NCBI GenBank assembly: GCA_019695235.1
Contig: JAIBAI010000018.1
Span: 1 to 50,579 of the forward strand
Length of the DNA: 50,579 nt
Direction of reading: 5' to 3'
From: Bacteroidia bacterium
Lineage (GTDB): Bacteria; Bacteroidota; Bacteroidia; M30B66
Part shown: positions 1-9,016 of the stretch, piece by piece
Position numbering within the stretch: the first letter of the stretch is position 1
Layout of the letters: each line of letters begins with the position of its first letter
The notes under the pieces: generated by a model
Databases searched by the model: none
Told to the model about the DNA's origin: nothing
The model's input: the letters and a program-made list of their open reading frames with translations, nothing else
Position numbers and translations under genes: made by a program

Positions 1-2
1 CC

Positions 3-920
3 ATACCAAGTTCAACGTTGCGTAACCCATCCGGAATAAGTTATGGCGCAACAGGTACCCATCCGGTGAGCCTAAGAATTAATGACCAGGGTTGTTTGAG
101 CAATGTTTATACAGCTGAGGTAACAGTACATACGATGCCTGTTGCAAACTTTAAGTCGGATATATTTTCAGGATGTGCTCCGCAGGTTATCAGGTACACC
201 AATTTATCGAGCTCCGAAGATGCGGTAAAAACCTGGTTATGGGAGTTTGGGAACGAAAGGGCTTACAATCAGCAAACCCCTCCTCCGATTTTGTACGACA
301 AGCCGGGTTATTATACTGTAAGCCTGACGGTAACCAGTGAAAAAGGTTGTGCCGACACGTATGAGGTGCCGGGATTGGTGCGGATTTATCCTACCCCTAA
401 GGCAGGTTTTACGATTATACCCTTTGAAACAGAGATTACCCGCCCCATCATTGAAATTGACGACCTCTCAAAGGGTGCCAGCACTTGGAAATACGTGGTT
501 GAAAGTGTTGCCGATACGCTTGTTAAACGTGAGTTTAAGCACACCTTTAAAGACACCGGTACCTACAAAATCACACAAATTGTAAGTAACGAAGACGGCT
601 GCTCTGCTACATACGAAAGCAAAGCCCATGTACGTTTAGGATACCGGCTCTACATTCCGTCTGCATTTAGTCCGAACGATGATGGCAATAATGACCGGTT
701 TGCTGTGTACGGAGAAGGTCTAATGGAGGTGCGTATTGAAATTTACGATCGCTGGGGCGAGTTGCTTTATACCTCATTCGATGCTGCCAATGGTTGGGAT
801 GGCAAGGCGCGTTTATCAGACAAAACCGTACCGGGCGGAATTTATTATTACCGCGTTTTTGTGCAGGATTACTCGGGCGTTCACTGGAACTACCAGGGTA
901 TTGTAACGGTACTTAAATAG
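3..920 (+). CDS. T9SS type B cargo protein, C-terminal part (PKD domain plus gliding-motility-type CTD)
   Basis: The frame is open to the left edge, so the true start lies outside the window; a TTG at 18 is only an internal codon. About 305 residues are visible. A PKD-like domain lies in the first half (aromatic-rich WLWEFGNE, then the GYYTVSLTVTSEKGC strand pair). The last ~95 residues form a T9SS type B (CHU_C) sorting domain, recognised by YIPSAFSPNDDGNND, the YDRWGELLY strand and the terminal GGIYYYRVFV and GIVTVLK strands. Such proteins cross the outer membrane by the type IX system and are attached to or released from the surface. The gene converges on the SBBP-repeat gene, with stop codons about 20 bases apart. 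The passenger function cannot be read from this fragment. Confidence 0.9.
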   Translation: MPSSTLRNPSGISYGATGTHPVSLRINDQGCLSNVYTAEVTVHTMPVANFKSDIFSGCAPQVIRYTNLSSSEDAVKTWLWEFGNERAYNQQTPPPILYDKPGYYTVSLTVTSEKGCADTYEVPGLVRIYPTPKAGFTIIPFETEITRPIIEIDDLSKGASTWKYVVESVADTLVKREFKHTFKDTGTYKITQIVSNEDGCSATYESKAHVRLGYRLYIPSAFSPNDDGNNDRFAVYGEGLMEVRIEIYDRWGELLYTSFDAANGWDGKARLSDKTVPGGIYYYRVFVQDYSGVHWNYQGIVTVLK

Positions 921-939
921 TAAGTGTTTTCAGACTGAA

Positions 940-3900
940 TTATTCAGCAACACAAATCAATTTAAGGTTTGCCTGATAGTTGTCAGAGCTAAGGTGCATG
1001 AAATAAACACCGGTGGTCAATTGAGGGAGCTGAATAGCATTTGAGCCGGTAGCGATATTTTCAAACGCACTCCAGATAATTTTCCCACCTACATCACTTA
1101 GGTTGAGTTGATAGTTACCTACGAACCGTGCATCTTTCAGGTTCATATTTACCTTGGTACTAAAAGGGTTCGGGAATATCTCCAGCACTTTTTCGGTGTT
1201 GAGCAGTTGAAGGCCGTTCGACCGGCATTCATCTCCAACTTTGATACGTACCCACACTTCTGCTGGTTTCACACAGGTACCAGGGGGTGGGGTATAAGTA
1301 ATCAAATTCATGCCAGGATTGGCTTCTTTTGGCAGAAAGATATTACCGGAAACGCCAGGGCCGGCGAATGTGCCTCCTTCCGGAGAACCAATCATCATGA
1401 TGGGCGGATGGTTGTTGCAATAAACAGAATCGAGATTAGGGATTTGCCCTTGTACCGTTTGAATAATTTCGAGTGATTGGGTATTTGTATTTGACCCTCC
1501 GCCGTTAGTGGCTTTTAGCTGTACTTCGTAGGTGCCTCCGGTTTGATAAATATGCCATGGGTTTTGCGTGGTTGAGGTATTTTGTTGTCCTGAAGTAGGG
1601 TCGCCGAATGTCCATTCCCAGCCGGTAGGATTCCCTGCACTTTGGTCGGTGAAAAAGGTGGTGTCGCCGGAGCAGGCAATGATTTTGGTGAAATTAGCCA
1701 GTGGTAATTCAAGACTGCTTTTCCCGAATTTAGCTATGTAGCAATCTTCTTCTGTGATAACCGAGCCATTACCGGGTAGTTTTGTGCTTTGATAAAAAGC
1801 GCCTTCGCCCGGGTCAAGCAAAGGGATGGTTCCGCCTCTTGAAAAACCGGTAATAAAGATATTTCCCTGCGGGTCAACAGTTAAATCAGTTGGATAATCA
1901 TTGTCTTCACCTCCGAAAAATGTACTCCACCTGAGCGCACATTCGGGGCTAAATTCCATTACAAAAGCATCATACTTTTGTGAACCCTGGTTTACAGGCT
2001 GGAAATACGAACCATCACCAGGGTCGAGTGTAACGAAATTTGCCGCACGAGTTTGGCCATACACGTAAAAGATATCATTATGGCCTACTCCAATGGAAGC
2101 CATGCCCCCGCGTCCGGTTCCCTGGAGATGTGTTGCCCACTCTAAAACGCCCTGGTTATCGAAACGCAGCATAAAGGGAGTACCGCCGAAGATGTCGCCG
2201 CCCATAGTTGTATGGTAATAGGCCCCGGCACCGAGGTCTTTAAGTATCAGAGAGGGCGCTTCGGTAATCAACCCGACATATACTTTGCCTCTGCTGTCGC
2301 ATGCAACACGTCCTCCAAGCGTTTCGCCGGAAGCATCGCCAAAATAGGTTGACCAAAGCAAAGTTCCACTTTGATTGAACTTAAGGATAACCGCATCATT
2401 AACGGTACCTGAAAAACCTGGTTGAAAATAGGCACCAGCACCAGCATCTTTTGTAAAGAAGTCAGTTGAAGCAGTTGTACCTACTACATAGAGGTTGTTG
2501 TCTTTATCAACGGCCAATGAAACACCACTTTCTCGATCCTGACCGCCATAATAGGTTGACCAAAGCAGGGTGCCGTTGCTTGCGAATTTACTGATGAAGA
2601 AATCACGGGTGCCCGATACGGTGCCGTCAAAGTAGGCACTTCCACCGGGGTTTAACACCGGAAAATCAGAAGAACCTGTAAGGCCAACCAGGTATATGTT
2701 TTCCTGCGCATCTATTTCCATATCCAAGGGAAAATCGTCTCCGGTTCCGCCCATGTAGCTTGCCCAAATCCTGTTTCCGGAAGCAGAAAACTTTGCAATA
2801 AATACATTGTTTATCGCACCAGTACCAAGGGCTGCCTGGTAGAAAGCTCCTCCGGGGCCTGCCAATACAGGGAGGTCATCAGAATTTGTGTTGCCTGTTA
2901 CAAAAACATCTCCAGCAGCATTGATAATCAGGCCTGATCCTGCATCAACCTTTGCTCCACCGAAATACGTACTCCATAGCAAAACGCCTGAATTGCTAAA
3001 CTTCGATATGAAAGCATCGGCGTTGCCTGCTAAGGTACCCTGAAAGTTGTCGGGTGTCATTGGGAAATTTATACCAAAGGCGAAACCACATAAAAAGATG
3101 TTCCCGCTATTGTCGTGCGTAATTGAGATGGCCTGGTCCTGAAAATTCCCGCCAAAATAGGTTGACCACACCAGGGGAGGGTCAATAACAAGCATTTTGG
3201 CAGTGTTGTATTCAGCAGGAACGATCGAAACCAATTCTCCCTGAATAGCATACTGGCAGGCGATTGCTGCACCAGAGGCATCGTGGCAAAAGAGTTTGCC
3301 TTCGGAAATTTCGCCCAGGGCATTCTTTATTTTTAGCGCCTGCATGCTTTCGTTACCACTAATTTTTGCATCGCCCGTGTATTTCATTCTGATGGATGAG
3401 GGGTTTGCTCCTGGTTTCACCTCAAAATCATATTTTACCTCACCATTGTTAAGATACATCACCCAGTCAATACCAGGATACACTTCTGTAAAACGTATTT
3501 TTTTACAAACATCTGCCTGGATTTCTGCGCCATGGTTCATCGCCAGGTAATATTTTAAATTTTCGGCTCCCTTTTTTTCAATTTGCATGTTTTCGTTAGA
3601 AATACGTGCATTCTCAAAGCCAAGATCAACCCTTGACCATTTTACCTGTATAGGAGCCGGTAACTCCTCCTTACTAATGGGTGTTTTGCTGCTCTCCCAG
3701 AACACATAACTTAGTCCGGCGGTGGTGATATAGATATTCATGCCATTACCGGGAAGTTTAAACAGAATACGAGGGTCTGAGGGGGTTGTGCCCGAATCAA
3801 ATTGGCCTTTATTTTGAATAAAGCCAATGGGATTCATTGGCAGATTTGTACCAGAAGATGCAAAGAGCGATGCAGGTAAAAAGATGAAAAGACCACTTAT

Positions 3901-3945
3901 AGCAACAAGGCATTTTTTTACGAGAGTATGAAGGCAAGCAATCAT
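940..3945 (-). CDS. SBBP-repeat/PKD secreted protein with T9SS type A sorting domain
   Basis: The protein has 1001 residues if it starts at the ATG at 3945, which is followed directly by a signal peptide (VKKCLVAISGLFIFLPASLFA). An upstream in-frame extension to 4140 is rich in Phe and Tyr, does not look coding, and is rejected. The order is an N-terminal domain of the DUF7948 kind (GFIQNKGQFD near residue 40), then seven or eight propeller-like SBBP repeats at roughly 255-735 (recurring LLWSTYFGG, the FISKF strand and DAGAGAYFQ-like loops). A PKD domain (GWEWTFGDP) lies near 755-835, and the type A sorting domain (LEIFPNPFSTKVNM, ending LTTGVYFMHL) occupies the last ~80 residues. It is predicted to be exported by Sec and then T9SS to the cell surface or medium. 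The ligand or role is unknown. Confidence 0.9.
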   Translation of the reverse strand: MIACLHTLVKKCLVAISGLFIFLPASLFASSGTNLPMNPIGFIQNKGQFDSGTTPSDPRILFKLPGNGMNIYITTAGLSYVFWESSKTPISKEELPAPIQVKWSRVDLGFENARISNENMQIEKKGAENLKYYLAMNHGAEIQADVCKKIRFTEVYPGIDWVMYLNNGEVKYDFEVKPGANPSSIRMKYTGDAKISGNESMQALKIKNALGEISEGKLFCHDASGAAIACQYAIQGELVSIVPAEYNTAKMLVIDPPLVWSTYFGGNFQDQAISITHDNSGNIFLCGFAFGINFPMTPDNFQGTLAGNADAFISKFSNSGVLLWSTYFGGAKVDAGSGLIINAAGDVFVTGNTNSDDLPVLAGPGGAFYQAALGTGAINNVFIAKFSASGNRIWASYMGGTGDDFPLDMEIDAQENIYLVGLTGSSDFPVLNPGGSAYFDGTVSGTRDFFISKFASNGTLLWSTYYGGQDRESGVSLAVDKDNNLYVVGTTASTDFFTKDAGAGAYFQPGFSGTVNDAVILKFNQSGTLLWSTYFGDASGETLGGRVACDSRGKVYVGLITEAPSLILKDLGAGAYYHTTMGGDIFGGTPFMLRFDNQGVLEWATHLQGTGRGGMASIGVGHNDIFYVYGQTRAANFVTLDPGDGSYFQPVNQGSQKYDAFVMEFSPECALRWSTFFGGEDNDYPTDLTVDPQGNIFITGFSRGGTIPLLDPGEGAFYQSTKLPGNGSVITEEDCYIAKFGKSSLELPLANFTKIIACSGDTTFFTDQSAGNPTGWEWTFGDPTSGQQNTSTTQNPWHIYQTGGTYEVQLKATNGGGSNTNTQSLEIIQTVQGQIPNLDSVYCNNHPPIMMIGSPEGGTFAGPGVSGNIFLPKEANPGMNLITYTPPPGTCVKPAEVWVRIKVGDECRSNGLQLLNTEKVLEIFPNPFSTKVNMNLKDARFVGNYQLNLSDVGGKIIWSAFENIATGSNAIQLPQLTTGVYFMHLSSDNYQANLKLICVAE

Positions 3946-4067
3946 GAGGTAAAGGGGGGTGTTTTGTAAAAATCCGAAACTTAAGAACAAAAATGGAAAA
4001 AATAATTTAGCACAGAATAAATAACTGGTTTTTGCCAAGTGTCTGGAATAATATTTGGAAAGTAATG

Positions 4068-4104
4068 AAAAAAAAAACGGGAACCACTGTAAGTGATTCC
4101 CGTT
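4068..4104 (-). terminator. Strong intrinsic terminator, leftward, with no recognised gene upstream
   Basis: Arms 4076-4088 and 4092-4104 pair over 13 positions with one mismatch around a 3-base loop. On the minus strand the stem is followed by a run of about ten U (A run at 4068-4077 on the plus strand). Confidence 0.8.
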
Positions 4105-4517
4105 TCTGCAGATGTGGATACCGTAATACCCAGCTGCCACGCATTGGCCTTTTGTTTTTGATGGTTCAGAGAATGTTGGTTTTCATCCCCGGCGCTCCGC
4201 AGCCCTGTTTCAAGAACTGACAGCTTCCGGATTTCAATCATGCCCGAGCATCCCACCTGGCAATAATTCAAATAAGTCAACAGCATCTCTGCGTTTGTCT
4301 ATTTTAGAATTCGCTCTGGCTTTCAGACACGGTAGATTCTTTCCAACCAAAATTGCAATACTTCCGGTTGCCCGGTTAGGTTCCGCCTGATTATAGTTGG
4401 TACCGTATGTATTGTCGTAGGTTAATCCGAAGATTCACTCTCTTTCAGCAAGCTGTAAAAACATCAAAAGAACAATCAGCATCAATGTGCTAGAACAAAT
4501 GTAGTAATAATCTGTTG

Positions 4518-4540
4518 AAAATCAAGTGTTTGGCTTGATT
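4518..4540 (-). terminator. Probable terminator of the glycosyltransferase operon
   Basis: A perfect 7-bp stem (AATCAAG 4520-4526, CTTGATT 4534-4540) with a 7-base loop is followed by a short U run on the minus strand, about 70 bases past the stop codon at 4612. The stem is AT-rich and the U run short, so it is moderate. Confidence 0.45.
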
Positions 4541-4611
4541 CTTTCTTAACATTGTTTCCACAGGTTTATTCACCGGGTAAACACTTGCTGGCATGGCAAA
4601 ACCATTGCTTG

Positions 4612-5952
4612 TTAACCACTTGTTGATAAATTGCCTGTTGATAAGCTCATTTCATCCAGCAGGCCTGCAAGTTTTTCTACCTGAATTTCGCGGCTGAATT
4701 GTGCGGAATAAGCTGTATCCGGCCTGTTGAGTGCACTTTCGCCCTGGAGAAATTGCTCAAAAAGTTTTTGAAGCACCTCAAATGCTTCTGCAGGAGTATT
4801 GGCGATATAGCCCAGGTTATACGGTTGAAATGTTTGGTCAAGTATATCGTCATCTCCGGGGCAAATCAATACAGGTTTTCCGAGGGCGAGGTATTCATAA
4901 ATTTTGCTCGAAGGGATGCCTTTACTTCCGGTATGGGCCACCATTAGCAGCAAATGTGCAGAAGCCTGGATGTTCAGTACTTCCTGACGGGGAATTCTTT
5001 CTGTCATTTCCAGCAGGTGCTCATACCCTTTCAACTGTTCGCGAACATATTTGGCAACATCTTTCAGAAAAAGAATTCCGGGGAACTTCAAGCGCAACTG
5101 CTGCTGGTGTTCAGCAAATTGGTCGGCCAATTGTTTAAACGCATCTAAAAACACCTTAATATTTTGGCTGGGATAAAGCATCCCATTATATACAATGGTG
5201 AATTGGGGCGCTAATGGTAAATTGTTGTAGGGCACAAAATCGCTTTTTACAAAACCATTTAAGATTGAATGACCGGGGCGCTTAACAAATCTTCCAATTT
5301 TTTCTGCGTAATAGGGTGAAACCGAGGTAATACAATGGGCTGTACTGATATACCGCCGCTCACTTTTTCGTTCTAACCAACGCAACAAACTATCGGCCAA
5401 ACCACGTTTCTGATAAACCTCGCTGGTGGTCCAGTCGTCACGGTAATCAGCAATCCAGGGGATATGATGCCTGCGATGTAGCAGGTAACCAAATCTGAAT
5501 ATCTCAAAGGGATTGCCGGTAACAATCATGGCACTAACGTCTGAATGGGTTTTCAGGTACTGATCGGCAAAATAATAGATATGTTTAAATGGAATTACTG
5601 CTGTTATGAAGTGGTGTGCCAGTAACTCCCAGTAAGAGAGAGCTTTACGCAAAGTATTGTACTTTGTTTTACCATAACGTGCATAAAGCCGGTCGCGCCT
5701 GTTTCCTTTAAATGGTACATACCATACTTCATAACCATCGTGTTGCTGGTGAATTACTTGACTACCAGAATCATGGTGCATATCGTCAGGCGAAGCGATT
5801 AAGCGTTCCCAGTTCCGGGTGATAATTATGGGGTAATAACCAAATCGGTGCAGATATCTTGCCCAACCGTGGCTTCGTTGTGCAGCAGTGAGCACGCAAG
5901 GCGGGAAGAAATAGCTGAGAATGAGTATTTTCTTTAAGCCTGATGCATTCAT
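4612..5952 (-). CDS. Glycosyltransferase, GT4-like
   Basis: The protein has 446 residues and the GT-B pattern. The N-terminal domain opens with KKILILSYFFPP and an ITRNWE strand. The C-terminal nucleotide-sugar domain carries the EX7E-like region IPSSKIYEYLALGKPVLICPG near residue 365. No signal peptide or membrane span is seen, so it should act on the cytoplasmic face, transferring a sugar from a nucleotide donor to a lipid-linked or polysaccharide acceptor. It is the second gene of a two-gene operon: its ATG overlaps the upstream glycosyltransferase stop as ATGA at 5949-5952, so translation is probably coupled. Donor and acceptor specificity cannot be inferred. The nearby divergent CapD-like gene suggests surface polysaccharide synthesis. 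Confidence 0.85.
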   Translation of the reverse strand: MNASGLKKILILSYFFPPCVLTAAQRSHGWARYLHRFGYYPIIITRNWERLIASPDDMHHDSGSQVIHQQHDGYEVWYVPFKGNRRDRLYARYGKTKYNTLRKALSYWELLAHHFITAVIPFKHIYYFADQYLKTHSDVSAMIVTGNPFEIFRFGYLLHRRHHIPWIADYRDDWTTSEVYQKRGLADSLLRWLERKSERRYISTAHCITSVSPYYAEKIGRFVKRPGHSILNGFVKSDFVPYNNLPLAPQFTIVYNGMLYPSQNIKVFLDAFKQLADQFAEHQQQLRLKFPGILFLKDVAKYVREQLKGYEHLLEMTERIPRQEVLNIQASAHLLLMVAHTGSKGIPSSKIYEYLALGKPVLICPGDDDILDQTFQPYNLGYIANTPAEAFEVLQKLFEQFLQGESALNRPDTAYSAQFSREIQVEKLAGLLDEMSLSTGNLSTSG

Positions 5953-7013
5953 GAAAACAAACGAATAAAGTTATCAGTGTTACTGCTTACCGAATAAGCT
6001 TCTTCAATTTTCTTTCGGGTGTTAAGGGCAAGCCGGAAACGTTCTTCCGGATGCGCAAGCAGCTTTTCAATTGCAGCTTTCCATTGTTTGCTTTCTGCAC
6101 AAATAAAGCCATTTACATTATCGTCAACGATGCGTGTATTTACTCCCACAGGCGATACAATTGCCGGAATACCCAAAGCCATGTATTGAAGTGCTTTAAA
6201 GCCACATTTCCCCTGTGCCCATTTATCATCTCGTAGCGGCATGATACCTATGTTCATACGCAGCAAATCATTGATTTCAGTTGATTTGTTCCATTTGATG
6301 TACCTGAGTGACTTTAAGGTATACTCAGGTTTAAGATCTGAGATAACTAAAAACTCAAAATCATATTTCTGTTCCAACTCAGCCAATATTGGGATAACTT
6401 CTTCCATGTAACGGATGGTTGAATGAGAACCCGTCCAGCCAATTACCACTTTTGAAGTATTTTGGTCTTTTACCTGATTATGAAGGTGTTGGGTGTCAAT
6501 GGTTGTGGGGTTGTAAAACACACGGGTATTGTACTGCAAAGCATAGTTGCAGAGATACTCATTCCCACAGGATACTTTGTAAGCCCAACGGCAAATAAAC
6601 TTCACATTAGGGTAGCCTTTTAAAATTGAAAACAAACTGTTCGCCTCCGAATAGTTCGGTATCCAGATTGCATCGTCAAAGTCGTAAATAATTTTCTTCC
6701 GAAGTATTTTTGCTGCGATAAATTCGAAGAAGGGTGGTCCGATAGGTGTGGCTTCTCTGTGAATAAACAGGTAGTCGTATTTGCTCAGCCGAAAAAGCAG
6801 AAAAAACCTTCGTAGCAGCCCGCCGAGAATAGCCATGCCTTTGCGCATAAACCGCCCTGGCAGGTACAAAATGCCCCAAATTGATTCGGATAAGAAAGGC
6901 TTTACTTCATAAGTTATCCCCGCCTTTTCAAGTATCCCAAAGTACTGTTCGAACCTGAAACGTTGGCTTGGTGCCTTTCCTAAAGGATAGGGAACAATAA
7001 ACAAAACTTTCAT
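5949..7013 (-). CDS. Glycosyltransferase, family 4/1-like
   Basis: The protein has 354 residues and starts at ATG 7013 (MKVLFIVPYPLG). The N-terminal Rossmann half includes a basic, aromatic stretch (GRFMRKGMAILGGLLRRFF, near 50-75), probably a membrane-surface helix. The C-terminal half has the donor-binding region GKCGFKALQYMALGIPAIVS near residue 265-285. The likely role is sugar transfer to a membrane-bound acceptor during surface polysaccharide or glycan assembly. It is the first gene of a coupled pair with the second glycosyltransferase (4-base overlap). It is divergent from the CapD-like gene across about 130 bases that must hold both promoters. Substrate specificity is unknown. Confidence 0.85.
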   Translation of the reverse strand: MKVLFIVPYPLGKAPSQRFRFEQYFGILEKAGITYEVKPFLSESIWGILYLPGRFMRKGMAILGGLLRRFFLLFRLSKYDYLFIHREATPIGPPFFEFIAAKILRKKIIYDFDDAIWIPNYSEANSLFSILKGYPNVKFICRWAYKVSCGNEYLCNYALQYNTRVFYNPTTIDTQHLHNQVKDQNTSKVVIGWTGSHSTIRYMEEVIPILAELEQKYDFEFLVISDLKPEYTLKSLRYIKWNKSTEINDLLRMNIGIMPLRDDKWAQGKCGFKALQYMALGIPAIVSPVGVNTRIVDDNVNGFICAESKQWKAAIEKLLAHPEERFRLALNTRKKIEEAYSVSSNTDNFIRLFS

Positions 7014-7141
7014 GCTGCTGTAGAAAGGCAGGCAAACCTACTAAAAATCACAGGGCTATGAAATTTTGTAACTCATTGATAGTGAAAGGTGTGTAAAATT
7101 GTGTTGTGACAAGCCGGCTGAAAAATCGCTACATTTGCCGG

Positions 7142-9016
7142 ATGCGTTTGTTAAGCGGTAGTACACCTGTGTGGATTCTGTTTGCGGGTGACCTGTTTAT
7201 CACCTTTGTGGCCATTTGGATTTCATACCTGTTGCGGTTCGAGTTTGCGATACCCCAGGTTGAATGGCTCACTTTCGGGGTGGTGTTTCCGGCTATATTA
7301 GCAAGTAGGGCACTTGGTTTTTTACTATTCAGTACCCATCGCACTATGATACGTTTTAGCGGCTTTGGTGATTTCAGAAGTATTGTACTGGCTAACATTA
7401 CCGCAACGGGCCTGCTAATGCTTTCGAATCCGGTGTTTTTCATGATGAAAGGCGTTTACACTGTGCCTTTTTCGATTCTTATCATAGAGTTGATGTTTAC
7501 AACTGTGATGATGGGTGCTACACGGATTTTGGGGCGTACTTTATACCGGGAACTAACGGCTGGCAAGGGAGAGACCTATCAGGTACTTATTTTCGGTGCT
7601 GGCGAAACAGGGCTTACGGCCATGCGCGCCATACAACGTGATGCCGGAACGCGGTACAAGGTCTGTGGTTTTTTAGATGACGACAAGACAAAGGTGGGGA
7701 AGAAATTTCAGGGCGTACCTGTGAAAAGTCCTGAAGACTTTGATATTCTGCGTTCCCAGCACAATGTACGCCTGTTGATTCTCGCCACTTCTACCATGCA
7801 GGCCGCGCGAAGAACAGCCTTGATTGAACATTGTCTGACCCATCAGGTAAAGGTGTTTTCGGTACCTCCTGTAAGCAAATGGATAAATGGGGAGCTGAGT
7901 TTCAAACAAATACGAAAAATCAATATTAACAGCTTGCTGGAGCGCGACCCGATTGTGCTCGACCTTGCCTTGATTGGTTCACAGATGCAGGGCAAGCGTA
8001 TTCTGGTAAGTGGTGCTGCGGGTTCCATTGGCAGTGAAATAGTCAGGCAACTCACCCAATTTAAACCCGTTCAGTTAATTCTGCTCGACCAGGCGGAAAG
8101 TGCACTGTATGAGTTAGAAAGAGAGCTGGAAACAGAGGCGGAACATATAAAATGTGTTTTTGTTGTGGGTGATATTACCAATCAGCTCAGGCTTGAAGCA
8201 GTATTTGAGCAATATAAACCTGAACTTGTTTTCCATGCCGCAGCTTATAAGCATGTGCCTTTGATGGAAAGCAATGTTTACGAAGCCTGCCGTACTAATA
8301 TCATGGGTACCCGGATAATGGCAGACTTGAGCCATCGCTTCAAAGTAGAGAAGTTTGTAATGGTTTCGACCGATAAAGCTGTCCGCCCAAGCAATGTCAT
8401 GGGGGCAAGCAAACGCATAGCCGAAATGTATGTTCAGGCACTTGGCGTAACATCCACTACCCGCTTTGTAACTACACGTTTTGGCAATGTGCTTGGCTCA
8501 AATGGCTCGGTAATTCCACTTTTAACCAGGCAGATTGAGCGTGGTGGCCCGGTTACGGTGACCCATCCGGAGATTACCCGCTATTTTATGACCATCAGTG
8601 AAGCCTGCCAATTGGTTTTAGAAGCCAGTGCCATGGGAGAAGGGGGTGAGATTTTTATTTTCGACATGGGTAAATCGGTGAAGATAATTGACTTGGTGCA
8701 TAAGATGATTCAGCTGTCTGGATTGGTACCCGGTAAGGATATAGAGATTGTTTATACTGGCTTACGACCTGGCGAAAAACTGTATGAAGAGCTATTGAAC
8801 GACCAGGAAAACACCTTGCCAACCCATCATCATCAGATTATGCGGGCGCGTATTGCTCCGGTACATTTTGAGGATATCAGCAACAAGGTCGGGGAGTTGC
8901 TACAGATGTGTGAGCACCTGAATGAGAAAGAAATGGTAAGGTTAATGAAAGCATTGGTGCCTGATTATGTGAGTAATAATTCGGTTTTTCAAACGTTAGA
9001 CAAGGCTGTGGTATGA
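7142..9016 (+). CDS. Membrane-bound CapD-like nucleoside-diphosphate-sugar epimerase/dehydratase
   Basis: With the ATG at 7142 the protein has 624 residues; a GTG at 7106 would add 12. The ATG is preferred because LLSGSTPVWILFAGDL then sits at the usual family N-terminus. Four membrane helices fill roughly residues 8-120. A CoA-binding-like Rossmann domain follows (VLIFGAGETG near 155), then the extended SDR domain (ILVSGAAGSIGSE near 290). The catalytic region shows the serine/threonine-rich VMVSTDKAV, where these large CapD proteins have Met or Tyr variants of YxxxK. The family makes 4-keto-6-deoxy sugars from UDP-HexNAc for capsule, O-antigen or glycoprotein glycans. It overlaps the thioesterase by 4 bases. 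The exact reaction is inferred from the family. Confidence 0.9.
   Translation: MRLLSGSTPVWILFAGDLFITFVAIWISYLLRFEFAIPQVEWLTFGVVFPAILASRALGFLLFSTHRTMIRFSGFGDFRSIVLANITATGLLMLSNPVFFMMKGVYTVPFSILIIELMFTTVMMGATRILGRTLYRELTAGKGETYQVLIFGAGETGLTAMRAIQRDAGTRYKVCGFLDDDKTKVGKKFQGVPVKSPEDFDILRSQHNVRLLILATSTMQAARRTALIEHCLTHQVKVFSVPPVSKWINGELSFKQIRKININSLLERDPIVLDLALIGSQMQGKRILVSGAAGSIGSEIVRQLTQFKPVQLILLDQAESALYELERELETEAEHIKCVFVVGDITNQLRLEAVFEQYKPELVFHAAAYKHVPLMESNVYEACRTNIMGTRIMADLSHRFKVEKFVMVSTDKAVRPSNVMGASKRIAEMYVQALGVTSTTRFVTTRFGNVLGSNGSVIPLLTRQIERGGPVTVTHPEITRYFMTISEACQLVLEASAMGEGGEIFIFDMGKSVKIIDLVHKMIQLSGLVPGKDIEIVYTGLRPGEKLYEELLNDQENTLPTHHHQIMRARIAPVHFEDISNKVGELLQMCEHLNEKEMVRLMKALVPDYVSNNSVFQTLDKAVV

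Larger units (their letters stand above)
3946..4611. other. 666-base stretch without a convincing gene; candidate minus-strand small RNA
   Basis: No ORF here looks coding. The minus strand carries a strong intrinsic terminator at 4068-4104 that ends no visible protein gene, so a short leftward transcript is likely. Upstream of it the minus strand can form a hairpin around 4105-4135 (GGGUA pairing UAUCC inside GCAG pairing CUGC). A minus-strand frame running from about 4437 down to 4234 is open for roughly 65 codons but lacks an ATG. A 101-codon minus frame (4286-3981) reads straight through the terminator hairpin and is not believable as a gene. A structured sRNA such as a 6S-like RNA is possible, but I cannot assign a family. 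Confidence 0.35.

Noticed and set aside
3946-4140. N-terminal extension of the SBBP-repeat protein
   Set aside because: The internal ATG at 3945 directly precedes a clear signal peptide; the extension crosses the leftward terminator and has atypical composition.
3981-4286. 101-codon minus-strand ORF
   Set aside because: It reads through the terminator hairpin and U run, and its C-terminal part is Phe/Tyr-rich like translated poly-pyrimidine sequence.
4105-4440. SRP RNA, RNase P RNA or tmRNA
   Set aside because: The GGAAGCTGTC segment only loosely resembles the SRP loop, and the RNase P and tmRNA signature blocks are absent.
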